Shown piece after piece: positions 1-7,867 of a stretch of DNA of 64,000 nucleotides (its first letter is position 1; each line of letters starts with the position of its first letter). A model generated the notes under the pieces. It was not told where the DNA came from and did no database searches. It saw only the letters and a list, made by a program, of their open reading frames with translations. The DNA is from Bacteroidales bacterium. Lineage in GTDB: Bacteria > Bacteroidota > Bacteroidia > Bacteroidales > F082. Where the stretch lies: the NCBI GenBank assembly GCA_023229135.1, contig JALNZT010000021.1, forward strand, positions 7,487 to 71,486. The letters run 5' to 3'. Both the position numbers and the translations under genes were made by a program.

Positions 1-2
1 TA

Positions 3-62
3 GGATATACTGATTTGCAAGGCATTGAAGGCTTTTTTGACAATTATAGGAGACGTATGTGA
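3..62 (+). CDS. C-terminal end of an unidentified gene (partial)
   Basis: An open frame entering from the left edge encodes about 19 residues ending in an arginine-rich tail (NYRRRM) before a TGA stop. The gene start lies outside the window. The fragment is too short to identify; it is listed only because the frame is open from the first usable codon and the next gene starts 100 bases downstream. It could be a chance frame. Confidence 0.3.
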   Translation, partial: GYTDLQGIEGFFDNYRRRM

Positions 63-137
63 GCATGTCTCAATAGATAAAATTTTCTAAATGATTTGTT
101 CATCAAAAACAGCTTCTATTGGCTGCGGAAAATCCTG

Positions 138-145
138 TATATTTG
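138..145 (+). promoter_or_regulatory. Bacteroidota -7 element upstream of nth
   Basis: TATATTTG matches the TAnnTTTG -7 box of the Bacteroidota primary sigma factor. It lies 16 bases before the TTG start at 162. No clear -33 TTG is seen at the usual distance. It argues against a start at the upstream TTG (96), which would put the promoter inside the gene. Confidence 0.5.
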
Positions 146-161
146 TTCCAAATCTTTTACC

Positions 162-830
162 TTGACGAAAAAAGAGAAATTTGCTGCTTTTGTAGATTAT
201 TTCGAAAGACACATGCCGGTTGCAGAAACCGAGCTATCTTTTGAATCGCCGTATCAGTTGCTGGTTGCCGTAATTTTGTCGGCACAGTGTACCGATAAAC
301 GGGTCAATCTTATCACGCCTGCGTTTTTCGAGGTCTATCCAACACCTGAAGTTCTCGCTGTTGCAAGTCAGGATGCTGTTTATCAGCAAATTAAATCCTG
401 TTCTTATCCCAATAACAAAGCTAAAAACCTGATCGGTATGGCCAAAGTATTGGTTGAGAAGTTTAATGGTATCGTGCCCGAAGATGTGGAAGAAATGCAA
501 AAGTTACCCGGTGTAGGCCGCAAAACTGCTAATGTGATAGCTTCTGTAGTGTATAATAAACCAGCAATGGCGGTTGATACGCATGTGTTTCGGGTGGCGG
601 CCAGAATTGGATTAACAACAAAAGCCAAAACACCACTACAAGCCGAACAACAACTGGTGGAGCATCTGCCCGAAGCCGTTATTTCAAAAGCACATCACTG
701 GCTTATTTTGCATGGAAGATATGTATGTAAAGCACGCAAACCCGATTGTGAGAACTGTGGTTTAAGGAGTATTTGCGACTATTATCAAGCCGAAAATAAA
801 AAAACTAAGAAAACAAAAAATAAACTATAA
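162..830 (+). CDS. nth: endonuclease III (DNA glycosylase/AP lyase)
   Basis: Base-excision repair enzyme that removes oxidised pyrimidines and cleaves the resulting abasic site. The helix-hairpin-helix reads LPGVGRKTAN and holds the catalytic lysine; the catalytic aspartate is in VDTHVFRV. The C-terminal 4Fe-4S cluster motif is complete, with spacing C-x6-C-x2-C-x5-C. The product is about 222 aa from a TTG start, close to the usual 210-220. The TTG at 162 (MTKKEKF after initiation) is chosen because it leaves an N-terminal helix of the length seen in E. coli Nth and sits just after a TAnnTTTG box. A TTG at 96 would add 22 unlikely residues; the first in-frame ATG (213) would cut into the domain. 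Confidence 0.93.
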   Translation: MTKKEKFAAFVDYFERHMPVAETELSFESPYQLLVAVILSAQCTDKRVNLITPAFFEVYPTPEVLAVASQDAVYQQIKSCSYPNNKAKNLIGMAKVLVEKFNGIVPEDVEEMQKLPGVGRKTANVIASVVYNKPAMAVDTHVFRVAARIGLTTKAKTPLQAEQQLVEHLPEAVISKAHHWLILHGRYVCKARKPDCENCGLRSICDYYQAENKKTKKTKNKL

Positions 831-832
831 TT

Positions 833-863
833 GTTGACGATTGTTGCAGTTAAACTAGATTTG
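833..863 (+). promoter_or_regulatory. promoter of bcp (-33 GTTG, -7 TAGATTTG)
   Basis: GTTG at 833-836 and TAGATTTG at 856-863 are separated by exactly 19 nt, the spacing described for Bacteroidota promoters (TTTG-N19-TAnnTTTG). Transcription would begin about 20 bases before the ATG at 889. The bcp-recA pair may be read from here, since only 12 bases separate the two genes. Confidence 0.7.
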
Positions 864-888
864 TAAACTTCTAAAAATACAAAAAAAA

Positions 889-1344
889 ATGTTAGAAAAA
901 GGAGAAAAAGCACCAGAGTTTAGTGCTAAAGATCAACACGGAAATACAGTTTCACTCAGTGATTTTAAAGGAAAAAACATTGTACTTTATTTTTACCCCA
1001 AAGATAATACACCCGGCTGTACCAAAGAAGCATGCAACTTACGCGATAATCATGAAGCGCTGATTGATAAAGGATTCGTGGTATTGGGTGTTAGCCCTGA
1101 TACGGAAGAATCGCATCAAAAATTTGCTGAAAAATTCAGCTTGCCCTTTTCATTATTGGCTGACCCTGCATTAAAAATTGTCAAAGCCTATGGTGCCTGG
1201 GGCGAAAAAAATATGTACGGAAAAAAATACGAAGGACTTTTGCGCAGCACCTTTATCATTAATAAAGAAGGTAAAATTGAAGAGGTGATTAAAAAAGTAA
1301 AAACAGACGATCATGCCAACCAAATTTTTAAATTATACAATTAA
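889..1344 (+). CDS. bcp: thioredoxin-dependent peroxiredoxin, Bcp/PrxQ type
   Basis: Thiol peroxidase that reduces hydrogen peroxide and organic peroxides with electrons from thioredoxin. The peroxidatic site is FYPKDNTPGCTKEAC: the first Cys (in PGCT) is the peroxidatic one, and the second Cys five residues later is the PrxQ-type resolving cysteine. Length 151 aa is typical and the protein is cytoplasmic. Possible electron donors, trxA and trxB, lie elsewhere in the window (43-49 kb). recA follows 12 bases after the stop, so the two may share a transcript linking peroxide defence and DNA repair. Confidence 0.93.
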   Translation: MLEKGEKAPEFSAKDQHGNTVSLSDFKGKNIVLYFYPKDNTPGCTKEACNLRDNHEALIDKGFVVLGVSPDTEESHQKFAEKFSLPFSLLADPALKIVKAYGAWGEKNMYGKKYEGLLRSTFIINKEGKIEEVIKKVKTDDHANQIFKLYN

Positions 1345-1356
1345 ACTAACACTAAT

Positions 1357-2388
1357 ATGACATCAGAAAAAGCCAAAGAGAACGCCGATAAAGTTCGGAT
1401 GGAGAAATTGAAAGCCCTGGAAGCCACCATGGGAAATATTGAAAAAAATTATGGCAAAGGAAGTATTATGAAACTGGGCGACAGTGCAGTAGAAAGTATC
1501 GAAAGTATTTCTACCGGATCGATCGGTCTTGATTTTGCGCTTGGAATAGGTGGTTTGCCCAAAGGCAGAGTAGTAGAAATTTATGGGCCGGAGAGCTCTG
1601 GTAAAACTACCCTTGCCCTGCACGTTATAGCCGAGGCACAAAAAGCCGGTGGCATTGCGGCTTTTATTGATGCCGAGCATGCTTTCGACCGTTTTTATGC
1701 TCAAAAATTAGGCGTTGACATTGAAAATCTACTGATTTCGCAACCTGACCATGGTGAACAAGCACTTGAAATCACTGAGAATCTCATACGTTCCGGCGCT
1801 ATTGATGTTATCGTTGTTGATTCAGTAGCTGCCTTAACACCAAAAAGTGAAATTGAAGGCGAGATGGGCGACAGCAAAATGGGACTACAGGCCAGGCTGA
1901 TGTCGCAGGCATTGCGCAAGCTCACTGGGACAATCAGCAAAACTGGTGCTATCTGTATTTTTATCAATCAGTTACGTGATAAAATTGGCATAGTGTTTGG
2001 TAATCCGGAAACCACAACCGGTGGTAATGCCCTGAAATTTTATAGCTCTGTAAGACTTGATATCCGTAGAGTCAGTCAAATAAAAGACGGCGAAAACGCT
2101 ACTGGAAACCGTGCTCGTGTTAAAGTGGTTAAAAACAAGGTGGCACCGCCATTCCGAAAAGCTGAATTTGATATTATTTTTGGTGTTGGAATTTCACGCG
2201 TGGGCGAAATCATCGATTTAGGTGTTGAGCACAATGTGATCAAAAAGAGCGGATCATGGTTCAGCTATGGTGAAACACGACTTGGACAAGGCCGTGAAGC
2301 AGTGAAAAATCTGATTGAGGAAAATCCTGAACTGGCTGATGAGCTTGAAGTAAAGATTCGTGCCGCGCTGCAAACAGCCTCCATTTAA
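1357..2388 (+). CDS. recA: recombinase RecA
   Basis: ATP-dependent strand-exchange protein of homologous recombination and the SOS coprotease. At 343 aa it has the usual RecA length. The Walker A motif GPESSGKT is near residue 77, followed by the conserved AFIDAEHAFD and VIVVDSVAALTPKSEIEGE (Walker B and loop 1 region) and by FINQLRDKIG before loop 2. It begins 12 bases after bcp. A hairpin with a U-rich tail follows the stop (2402-2436). No SOS box was recognised. Confidence 0.98.
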   Translation: MTSEKAKENADKVRMEKLKALEATMGNIEKNYGKGSIMKLGDSAVESIESISTGSIGLDFALGIGGLPKGRVVEIYGPESSGKTTLALHVIAEAQKAGGIAAFIDAEHAFDRFYAQKLGVDIENLLISQPDHGEQALEITENLIRSGAIDVIVVDSVAALTPKSEIEGEMGDSKMGLQARLMSQALRKLTGTISKTGAICIFINQLRDKIGIVFGNPETTTGGNALKFYSSVRLDIRRVSQIKDGENATGNRARVKVVKNKVAPPFRKAEFDIIFGVGISRVGEIIDLGVEHNVIKKSGSWFSYGETRLGQGREAVKNLIEENPELADELEVKIRAALQTASI

Positions 2389-2401
2389 AAGCTTTTGTTC
2401 T

Positions 2402-2436
2402 ATTGCCGGGTAATTCATTTTTTATCCGGCAATTCT
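2402..2436 (+). terminator. Rho-independent terminator after recA
   Basis: Inverted repeat ATTGCCGG (2402-2409) with CCGGCAAT (2426-2433), AT-rich loop, followed by TCTTTATTTTG. It lies 14 bases downstream of the recA stop. The T-tract is interrupted, so efficiency is uncertain. Confidence 0.6.
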
Positions 2437-2491
2437 TTATTTTGTTATTAAATCATCCGCCCAGCGGAGATTCAACTCGGAAGATTCACCT

Positions 2492-3520
2492 ATGATTAGA
2501 TTATTTTTAGCTTCTTTATTACTTTTTTTGCTGGCTTCCTGCCAAAATAATTCACAGCAGTCGGCGACATCTGCTGTTGAAGTCGAGACTCCTGGCCTTA
2601 AAAACCAGCAGGATGCGCTTGTAATGCTCAACGATTCCATTGCAACTGACAGCACCAATGCAAGTCTTTTTGTAAATAGGGCAGCACTTTACTTAAGCCG
2701 TGAACGTATTGATCGTGCCTTACGCGATATAAATCAGGCATTGAGCCTTGATAATAAATCGGTTAATGCCTATTTGATTTTAGCCGAAATCTACTATGGC
2801 ATGGGGCAGGCCGAAAGCGTACAAACTACACTTGTAAAAGCTGCGGAGGTAGCTCCAAATGATCCGCGGCCACAGGTAAAACTTGCCGAACTCAATCTGT
2901 TGCAACGCAACCTCAATATGGCTTTGGCCTATACAGATAAGGCACTCCGGATGGGGAATTTTAATCCGGAAGCCTACTATGTGCGTGGCTTGGTTTTTTT
3001 GGCCAGAGAAGATACCGTTTCGGCGATGAAAAATTTTATGATAGCCAGAGATCAAGACGAAAATTTCTTTGAAGCGCTTTACCAGATTGGCGTAGTTTAC
3101 ACTGCGCAACGCAATAGTTTGGCTAAGGATTTTCTCTTAGATGCCATTAAACGCTTTCCGGCATCGGTAGTAGCACGCTATCAGTTGGCTTTGTATCTTC
3201 AAGATAATGAAGGGGTTGATGAAGCACTTGCACATTATGATACGCTTTTGATGATGAAACCAGATAATCCGGAGTTTTTATACAACATGGGCTACGTAAA
3301 TCTGGTATATAAACAGGATTACGAAAATGCACTCACCTATTTCGATGCGGTTTTGGCCATAAATCCTAAAAATATTGATGCGCTGTATAACAAAGGCCGA
3401 ACACTGGAAGAGATGGAATATATCGTGAATGCACGTGAATTATATGAAAAGGTGTTGCAATTGCAGGCTAATTATCCACTTGCTGTCGAAGGACTTAACC
3501 GTTTGGATAGGCGCAGATAA
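2492..3520 (+). CDS. TPR-repeat lipoprotein
   Basis: Secreted lipoprotein of 342 aa. The N-terminus MIRLFLASLLLFLLASC is a signal peptide ending in a lipobox (LLAS-C, Cys at residue 17). From about residue 40 to the end it is built of tandem tetratricopeptide repeats; typical TPR spacing is visible in stretches such as NPEAYYVRGLVF, NPEFLYNMGYVN and NIDALYNKGRTLEEM, roughly eight repeats. TPR lipoproteins of this kind scaffold envelope complexes; nothing in the sequence or neighbours identifies the partner. It is separated from recA by a terminator and has its own upstream region. Confidence 0.8.
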   Translation: MIRLFLASLLLFLLASCQNNSQQSATSAVEVETPGLKNQQDALVMLNDSIATDSTNASLFVNRAALYLSRERIDRALRDINQALSLDNKSVNAYLILAEIYYGMGQAESVQTTLVKAAEVAPNDPRPQVKLAELNLLQRNLNMALAYTDKALRMGNFNPEAYYVRGLVFLAREDTVSAMKNFMIARDQDENFFEALYQIGVVYTAQRNSLAKDFLLDAIKRFPASVVARYQLALYLQDNEGVDEALAHYDTLLMMKPDNPEFLYNMGYVNLVYKQDYENALTYFDAVLAINPKNIDALYNKGRTLEEMEYIVNARELYEKVLQLQANYPLAVEGLNRLDRRR

Positions 3521-3542
3521 AAGTTTATTTAATTTGAGCTTG

Positions 3543-3908
3543 TTATTCTTCAAATGCAGGACGTAGTTTTTTGAGGTCGTCTATAAGTGATATGGTTGAT
3601 TTTTTGAGGGCTTCAAAAAGTTCATCCAAACTGCTGCCATCTTGATTCATGCCTTTCATTTCAAGCTCTTTAGCCAGCTGATGTGGTTCTGTAGCAACAA
3701 AATTTGCAATCACGCCTTTCATGCTATGCGCATCAAATTTAAGTGCCGTAAAATCCTTTTCTCGAATGGCCTTCTCGATCCTTTGTATGCGGTCAGGATA
3801 TTCATTGATGAAAATATCAATAATTTCAACCACAATGGGTTTATCGAAATATTGAAATGTGTCTAAAAAGGCCGGTTTATCTATAACTTTCATGGAATGA
3901 TTGCTCAA
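3543..3908 (-). CDS. orphan histidine phosphotransfer (Hpt) protein
   Basis: A 121-aa all-helical protein with the Hpt signature: a phospho-accepting histidine in AHSMKGVIANF, followed by the helix ELAKELEMKG. Hpt proteins shuttle phosphoryl groups between hybrid sensor kinases and response regulators. No kinase, receiver or output gene is adjacent, so it is an orphan that presumably serves a hybrid kinase encoded elsewhere. It is cytoplasmic, with no signal peptide. Its ATG at 3908 is the only good start. It is tail-to-tail with the TPR lipoprotein gene. Confidence 0.82.
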   Translation of the reverse strand: MSNHSMKVIDKPAFLDTFQYFDKPIVVEIIDIFINEYPDRIQRIEKAIREKDFTALKFDAHSMKGVIANFVATEPHQLAKELEMKGMNQDGSSLDELFEALKKSTISLIDDLKKLRPAFEE

Positions 3909-4043
3909 ATTAAGTCAATTCTAATTATCTGCGAAAAGCTTTCACCAATTACTTGGGCAAATGTACATGAATTATTTCTGATTTTAAAGCTGTCTTATAC
4001 AGCACAAAATAACCCATTGGGTAGAAATAAAGATTACAAAGTT

Positions 4044-6572
4044 TTAAAAACCCATTAAACTTCCAATTTGAAAGACTGCCAGAGCTGCTAAATAGGCTAT
4101 TCCAGTAGTGTAAACCGCTGTAAACAAAGGCCATTTCCAGGCGCCGGACTCTTTCTTGATGGCGGCAAAAACAGCAATACAAGGGAAATAAATCAGCACA
4201 AAAATCATAAACGACAAGGCAACAAGTGGTCGCATCACGCGCTCGCCTTTCTTAGGGCCATAGTCATAAGTATCCGTTTTAAGCTTGGTGATCAGGTTTT
4301 CGGAGACTTCATCGCCCGGGCCGGTTTGATAAATCACGCCCATTGTGGAGATTACAACTTCTTTGGCTGCCGAGCCTGCGAGCAAACTTATGCCCATCTT
4401 CCAATCAAAGCCAAGTGGCTGAATGGCAGGTTCAATAAATTTCCCAATGCGTCCAATAATAGAGTTTTCTTGTTTTTTGCTGTCACGTTCGTTAACCAGA
4501 CTGCGCATTTTATCGTCTTTATCAGCCATCAGCTGTTCAATAGCTTTTATATCAGCTGGAGGGTCAGTTTCGTCAAAATTTGCGAAACTCATTTCCACAG
4601 CTTCAATTTGTGTATTATACTTTTTTTCAATATCTCTGCCCATTGGGAAATAACCCAAAGCCCAAATAATCATAGAGGCATAAAGAATAATCGTACCCAT
4701 TTTTTTGAGATACTGGCCGCCTTTAAACCAGGTTTGCTTCAAAATGGCCTTACTCGTCGGCATGCGATAAGGCGGCAGTTCCATTACGAAAGGCATTTCG
4801 TTGGCCTGAAAAAGCGTCCTCTTGAATACCCAGGCCAGCAAAGCGGCAAAGAGTATCCCTAAAAGATAGATGCCAAAAAGTAAAGTGCCGCGATAAGAAT
4901 CGAAAAAGGCACTGATTATCAGGATATAAACCGGATACCTGGCGCTGCATGACATAAAAGGGATAATCATCATGGTAACTAAGCGATCGCTTTTATTTTC
5001 GATAGTGCGCGTAGCCATAATGGCCGGCACGTTGCAGCCAAAGCCCATCAGAAGCGGGATAAACGACCGCCCGTGAAGCCCAACTTTGTGCATCAGTTTA
5101 TCAACGATAAAGGCTACGCGTGCCATATAACCCGTGGTTTCGAGAAGCGAAAGGAAAAAGAATAAGATAAGAATGTTGGGCAGGAAAACGATAACGCCAC
5201 CAACACCACCAATGATGCCGTCTACCATTAAATCTCTCAAAATTCCGGTAGACATATTATCATACAGCAATTGTCCCAACCAGCCCATAATCCACTCGAT
5301 CCACTGCATGGGATAGTCACCTAAAATAAAAGTTGCCTGAAAAATTCCCCAAATAATAAATATAAAAATGGGATAACTCCAGTATTTATGGGTCAAAATA
5401 GAGTCGATTTTTCTGCTTTTTGTCGGTGGTGGTTCAACCACAGCCTGAAAGGTTTCGCGTAAGGCGCCTTCAATAAAACCATATTTAGCGTCGGTGATAA
5501 TGGTTTCGGGTTCTTCCTTGAAGATAGAGCTGATATGGTTTTGAATGGTTTTAGTCTCTGCTAAAATCTCCTGATAGTTTACACAAACTTTTATCCGTTC
5601 CGACTCGGCCTCATCTCCTTCGATGAGTTTAATGGCCAGATATCTGGGCGAAATGACATTAATAAGTGGTTGGTTTCCATCTTTGTTGAGTAGCTTTTGC
5701 AGACTTTTGATGCCTTCTTCTATGTCGAAACCATAATTGACATGAATATGACGAACGGCAGGATCATTATCGTTATAAACCTTAATAATTCTATCAAAAA
5801 GCTCTGCGACGCCTGTTCCTTTTGATGCTACAGTAGGGATAATTGGGACGCCAAGCATTTTGCTCAACAGCTCAAAATCGAACTTGTCGCCTTTTTGTAG
5901 AAACTCGTCATACATATTCAAGGCAACTACTACCTTGATATCCATGTCGATAAGCTGGGTGGTGAGGTATAGATTGCGTTCGAGGTTTGAGGCATCGATC
6001 ACATTCACCACGATGTCAGGGAGTTCGTCGAAAATATGATTTCTTACATAGAGCTCTTCGGGTGTATAACTCGTGATGCTATAAGTGCCAGGTAAGTCAA
6101 CCAAATCAAAATGATAGCCGCTTTGCTTAAAGGTAGCTAGTTTGGCGTCAACAGTAACACCGCCGTAGTTCGCAACCCGTTCTTTGGAGTTCGATGCAAT
6201 ATTGAATAGTGTCGTTTTCCCAGAATTAGGATTACCGACAAGTGCCACACTAATTTTTTTCGCTTTGGTTGGCGGCCGCAATTTGAGGGTTTGCTCCAAC
6301 GCCTGCACGCCATGGTAGGCAGATGTGTTAATGAGCTGCAAATCATTGCCGTTAGCTACCTCGATGAGTGAGGCCTCGCTACGGCGTAAAGACACTTCAT
6401 ATCCCATGATGTTGTATTCAATCGGATCACGCAAGGGCGCATTCTTTACAACAATCACAGGTTTACCCACCACAAAACCCATCTCAATGATACGTTTGCG
6501 AAAAGCACCACGACCTTTCACCTTCATGATGATCCCTTTTTCTCCTTCTTTTAATTCAGCAAGTGTCTTCAT
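4044..6572 (-). CDS. feoB: fused FeoA-FeoB ferrous iron transporter
   Basis: Inner-membrane Fe(II) permease with FeoA fused to its N-terminus, common in Bacteroidota. Residues about 1-75 are the FeoA SH3-like domain (KRIIEMGF). A GTPase domain follows with G1 GNPNSGKTT near residue 112, G3 DLPG and a conserved ALNMYDE. The membrane part begins around residue 395 with two Gate repeats and the conserved FGCNVPAIMATR motif. Near the C-terminus GSAAKEVVISTMG is typical of FeoB. The start at 6572 gives 842 aa and begins exactly at the FeoA domain; ATGs at 6590 and 6650 are possible but add unrelated residues. No Fur site was recognised. Confidence 0.95.
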   Translation of the reverse strand: MKTLAELKEGEKGIIMKVKGRGAFRKRIIEMGFVVGKPVIVVKNAPLRDPIEYNIMGYEVSLRRSEASLIEVANGNDLQLINTSAYHGVQALEQTLKLRPPTKAKKISVALVGNPNSGKTTLFNIASNSKERVANYGGVTVDAKLATFKQSGYHFDLVDLPGTYSITSYTPEELYVRNHIFDELPDIVVNVIDASNLERNLYLTTQLIDMDIKVVVALNMYDEFLQKGDKFDFELLSKMLGVPIIPTVASKGTGVAELFDRIIKVYNDNDPAVRHIHVNYGFDIEEGIKSLQKLLNKDGNQPLINVISPRYLAIKLIEGDEAESERIKVCVNYQEILAETKTIQNHISSIFKEEPETIITDAKYGFIEGALRETFQAVVEPPPTKSRKIDSILTHKYWSYPIFIFIIWGIFQATFILGDYPMQWIEWIMGWLGQLLYDNMSTGILRDLMVDGIIGGVGGVIVFLPNILILFFFLSLLETTGYMARVAFIVDKLMHKVGLHGRSFIPLLMGFGCNVPAIMATRTIENKSDRLVTMMIIPFMSCSARYPVYILIISAFFDSYRGTLLFGIYLLGILFAALLAWVFKRTLFQANEMPFVMELPPYRMPTSKAILKQTWFKGGQYLKKMGTIILYASMIIWALGYFPMGRDIEKKYNTQIEAVEMSFANFDETDPPADIKAIEQLMADKDDKMRSLVNERDSKKQENSIIGRIGKFIEPAIQPLGFDWKMGISLLAGSAAKEVVISTMGVIYQTGPGDEVSENLITKLKTDTYDYGPKKGERVMRPLVALSFMIFVLIYFPCIAVFAAIKKESGAWKWPLFTAVYTTGIAYLAALAVFQIGSLMGF

Positions 6573-6718
6573 AATAGCATAATCAGGCATGTGCAAAAGA
6601 CGACATTTTAAGCATGGCACAACATCCCTATTGTTAGGTATTGTTGGCAATATATTTGAAAGATTTTACGCTGAAAAAAGCTGGAAGACGGCGCAAATCA
6701 AAGCTTTGGCAGATAGGC

Positions 6719-7261
6719 TTAAATTATCGGATCCTGATTGTCAAATTCTTCTGGTTTTGTTTCCGCTTTTATTTGATGCAATGCCGGAAGTAAGTTTGAA
6801 AGTCGCCTTCCCCAATGGGGTATAAAATTCGCTTTGCAAGCGGCTACAGCATTTTCGCGTGATGCCAATTGCGGTTTTTTAAATAGCAGTATAAAGTCTT
6901 TTAAATCCTGATAGACATCGGTAAGGTGTTCAGAAAAACTACCTTTTAGTGTTTCGGTGATATGCGTTCCGGTGTGATCAATAAACCAAAACTCGTCTAA
7001 ATCACCGCTTAGCTCACGCAAATTATTAAACAACCCTTCCCACTGTTCTTCCGTCACAAATCGCTCGTTAGCTTCCGGAAATTCGGGTTCAATATCTGGT
7101 AGCAGACTTCCTCTGAGATAGAGTAGTGGCACAAGCCCTTGCAAAGAGTTGAAAAAGGCTTCGCGCTTCAGGCTGGAAGCATCTTCCAGAAAATTGCAAA
7201 ACTCGCTGGCTACGGCGGCCATTTCTAAAATATTTCTTGATAAAGTGGGATCGTTTGACAT
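6719..7261 (-). CDS. DUF5063-type protein of unknown function
   Basis: A 180-aa acidic soluble protein without signal peptide or membrane segment. Its pattern (a helical N-terminus ending in LVPLLYLRGSLLP, then conserved aromatic and acidic residues in ERFVTEEQW and DEFWFIDHTGT) fits the DUF5063 family of Bacteroidota as I recall it. Function is unknown. It is divergent from the Gre-like gene at 7327 and may share its promoter region. Family assignment is from memory of conserved patterns. Confidence 0.65.
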   Translation of the reverse strand: MSNDPTLSRNILEMAAVASEFCNFLEDASSLKREAFFNSLQGLVPLLYLRGSLLPDIEPEFPEANERFVTEEQWEGLFNNLRELSGDLDEFWFIDHTGTHITETLKGSFSEHLTDVYQDLKDFILLFKKPQLASRENAVAACKANFIPHWGRRLSNLLPALHQIKAETKPEEFDNQDPII

Positions 7262-7271
7262 ACTGGTTTGT

Positions 7272-7303
7272 TTTGCTAATGTGTTCTCAAATGATTAAGT
7301 TTG
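7272..7303 (+). promoter_or_regulatory. promoter of the Gre-like gene
   Basis: TTTG at 7272-7275 and TAAGTTTG at 7296-7303 with a 20-nt gap, one longer than the ideal 19. Transcription would start near 7310, upstream of the GTG at 7327 and downstream of the ATGs at 7279 and 7291, so it helps decide the start of the next gene. Confidence 0.55.
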
Positions 7304-7326
7304 TGTTTGCAAAATTAAAGAATATC

Positions 7327-7779
7327 GTGAAAGATCAAGACTATAAAACCGAACTCGTTATGCATTTGATCGAAATGCAGCGACAGGCTATTTCCAATGC
7401 CCGAAAAACTATGGAAGATGCACAGGAAGAAGCCAACAATTATGGAATGCCCAAAGACCGTTACGATGGGTTTAGAAATCAGCAGATAAGACGTAAGGAT
7501 ATGTTTGCTAAGCAGTTGACTCAGGCTATGAGTAATCTGGATGTGCTGAATAGAATAGATTTAGAAATGCAGCACAAAACTGTTGAGTTTGGCGCTCTGG
7601 TGACCACAGATAGTGCGACATTTTTAATTTCAATTGGGATCGGAATAACTAACTTTAAAGGAGAGGATGTAGCGGTTATCTCCATGCTGGTGCCTTTGTT
7701 TCACGCGATGAAAGGAAAGCAGCCTGGTGATGTTTTCAGCTTTAATGAGCATGAATACAGGGTTTTACATGTCATTTAA
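7327..7779 (+). CDS. GreA/GreB-like transcription factor (Bacteroidota type)
   Basis: A 150-aa protein with two Gre-like parts. The N-terminal half is helical with a probable coiled-coil hairpin whose turn carries acidic residues (MEDAQEEAN). The C-terminal half (from VEFGALVTT through VISMLVPLFHAMKGK to GDVFSF) resembles the FKBP-like Gre domain that binds RNA polymerase. Proteins of this family are often mislabelled 3-oxoacyl-ACP synthase. The GTG at 7327 is preferred: it gives the usual family length of about 150 aa and falls after the promoter; ATGs at 7279 and 7291 are alternatives. Role in transcript cleavage or polymerase regulation is inference. Confidence 0.65.
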   Translation: MKDQDYKTELVMHLIEMQRQAISNARKTMEDAQEEANNYGMPKDRYDGFRNQQIRRKDMFAKQLTQAMSNLDVLNRIDLEMQHKTVEFGALVTTDSATFLISIGIGITNFKGEDVAVISMLVPLFHAMKGKQPGDVFSFNEHEYRVLHVI

Positions 7780-7867
7780 TGCCAGATAAAAATCCGGATC
7801 GTTGCGGAGGTGCTGCTAAACAGTGATAACTCAAAAAGCCCTAGTTTAAAACAATATTAATAATAAG

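Noticed and set aside
4326..4862. 178-codon frame opposite feoB
   Set aside because: Antisense shadow of a well-supported gene; no motif and compositional bias explained by feoB codons.
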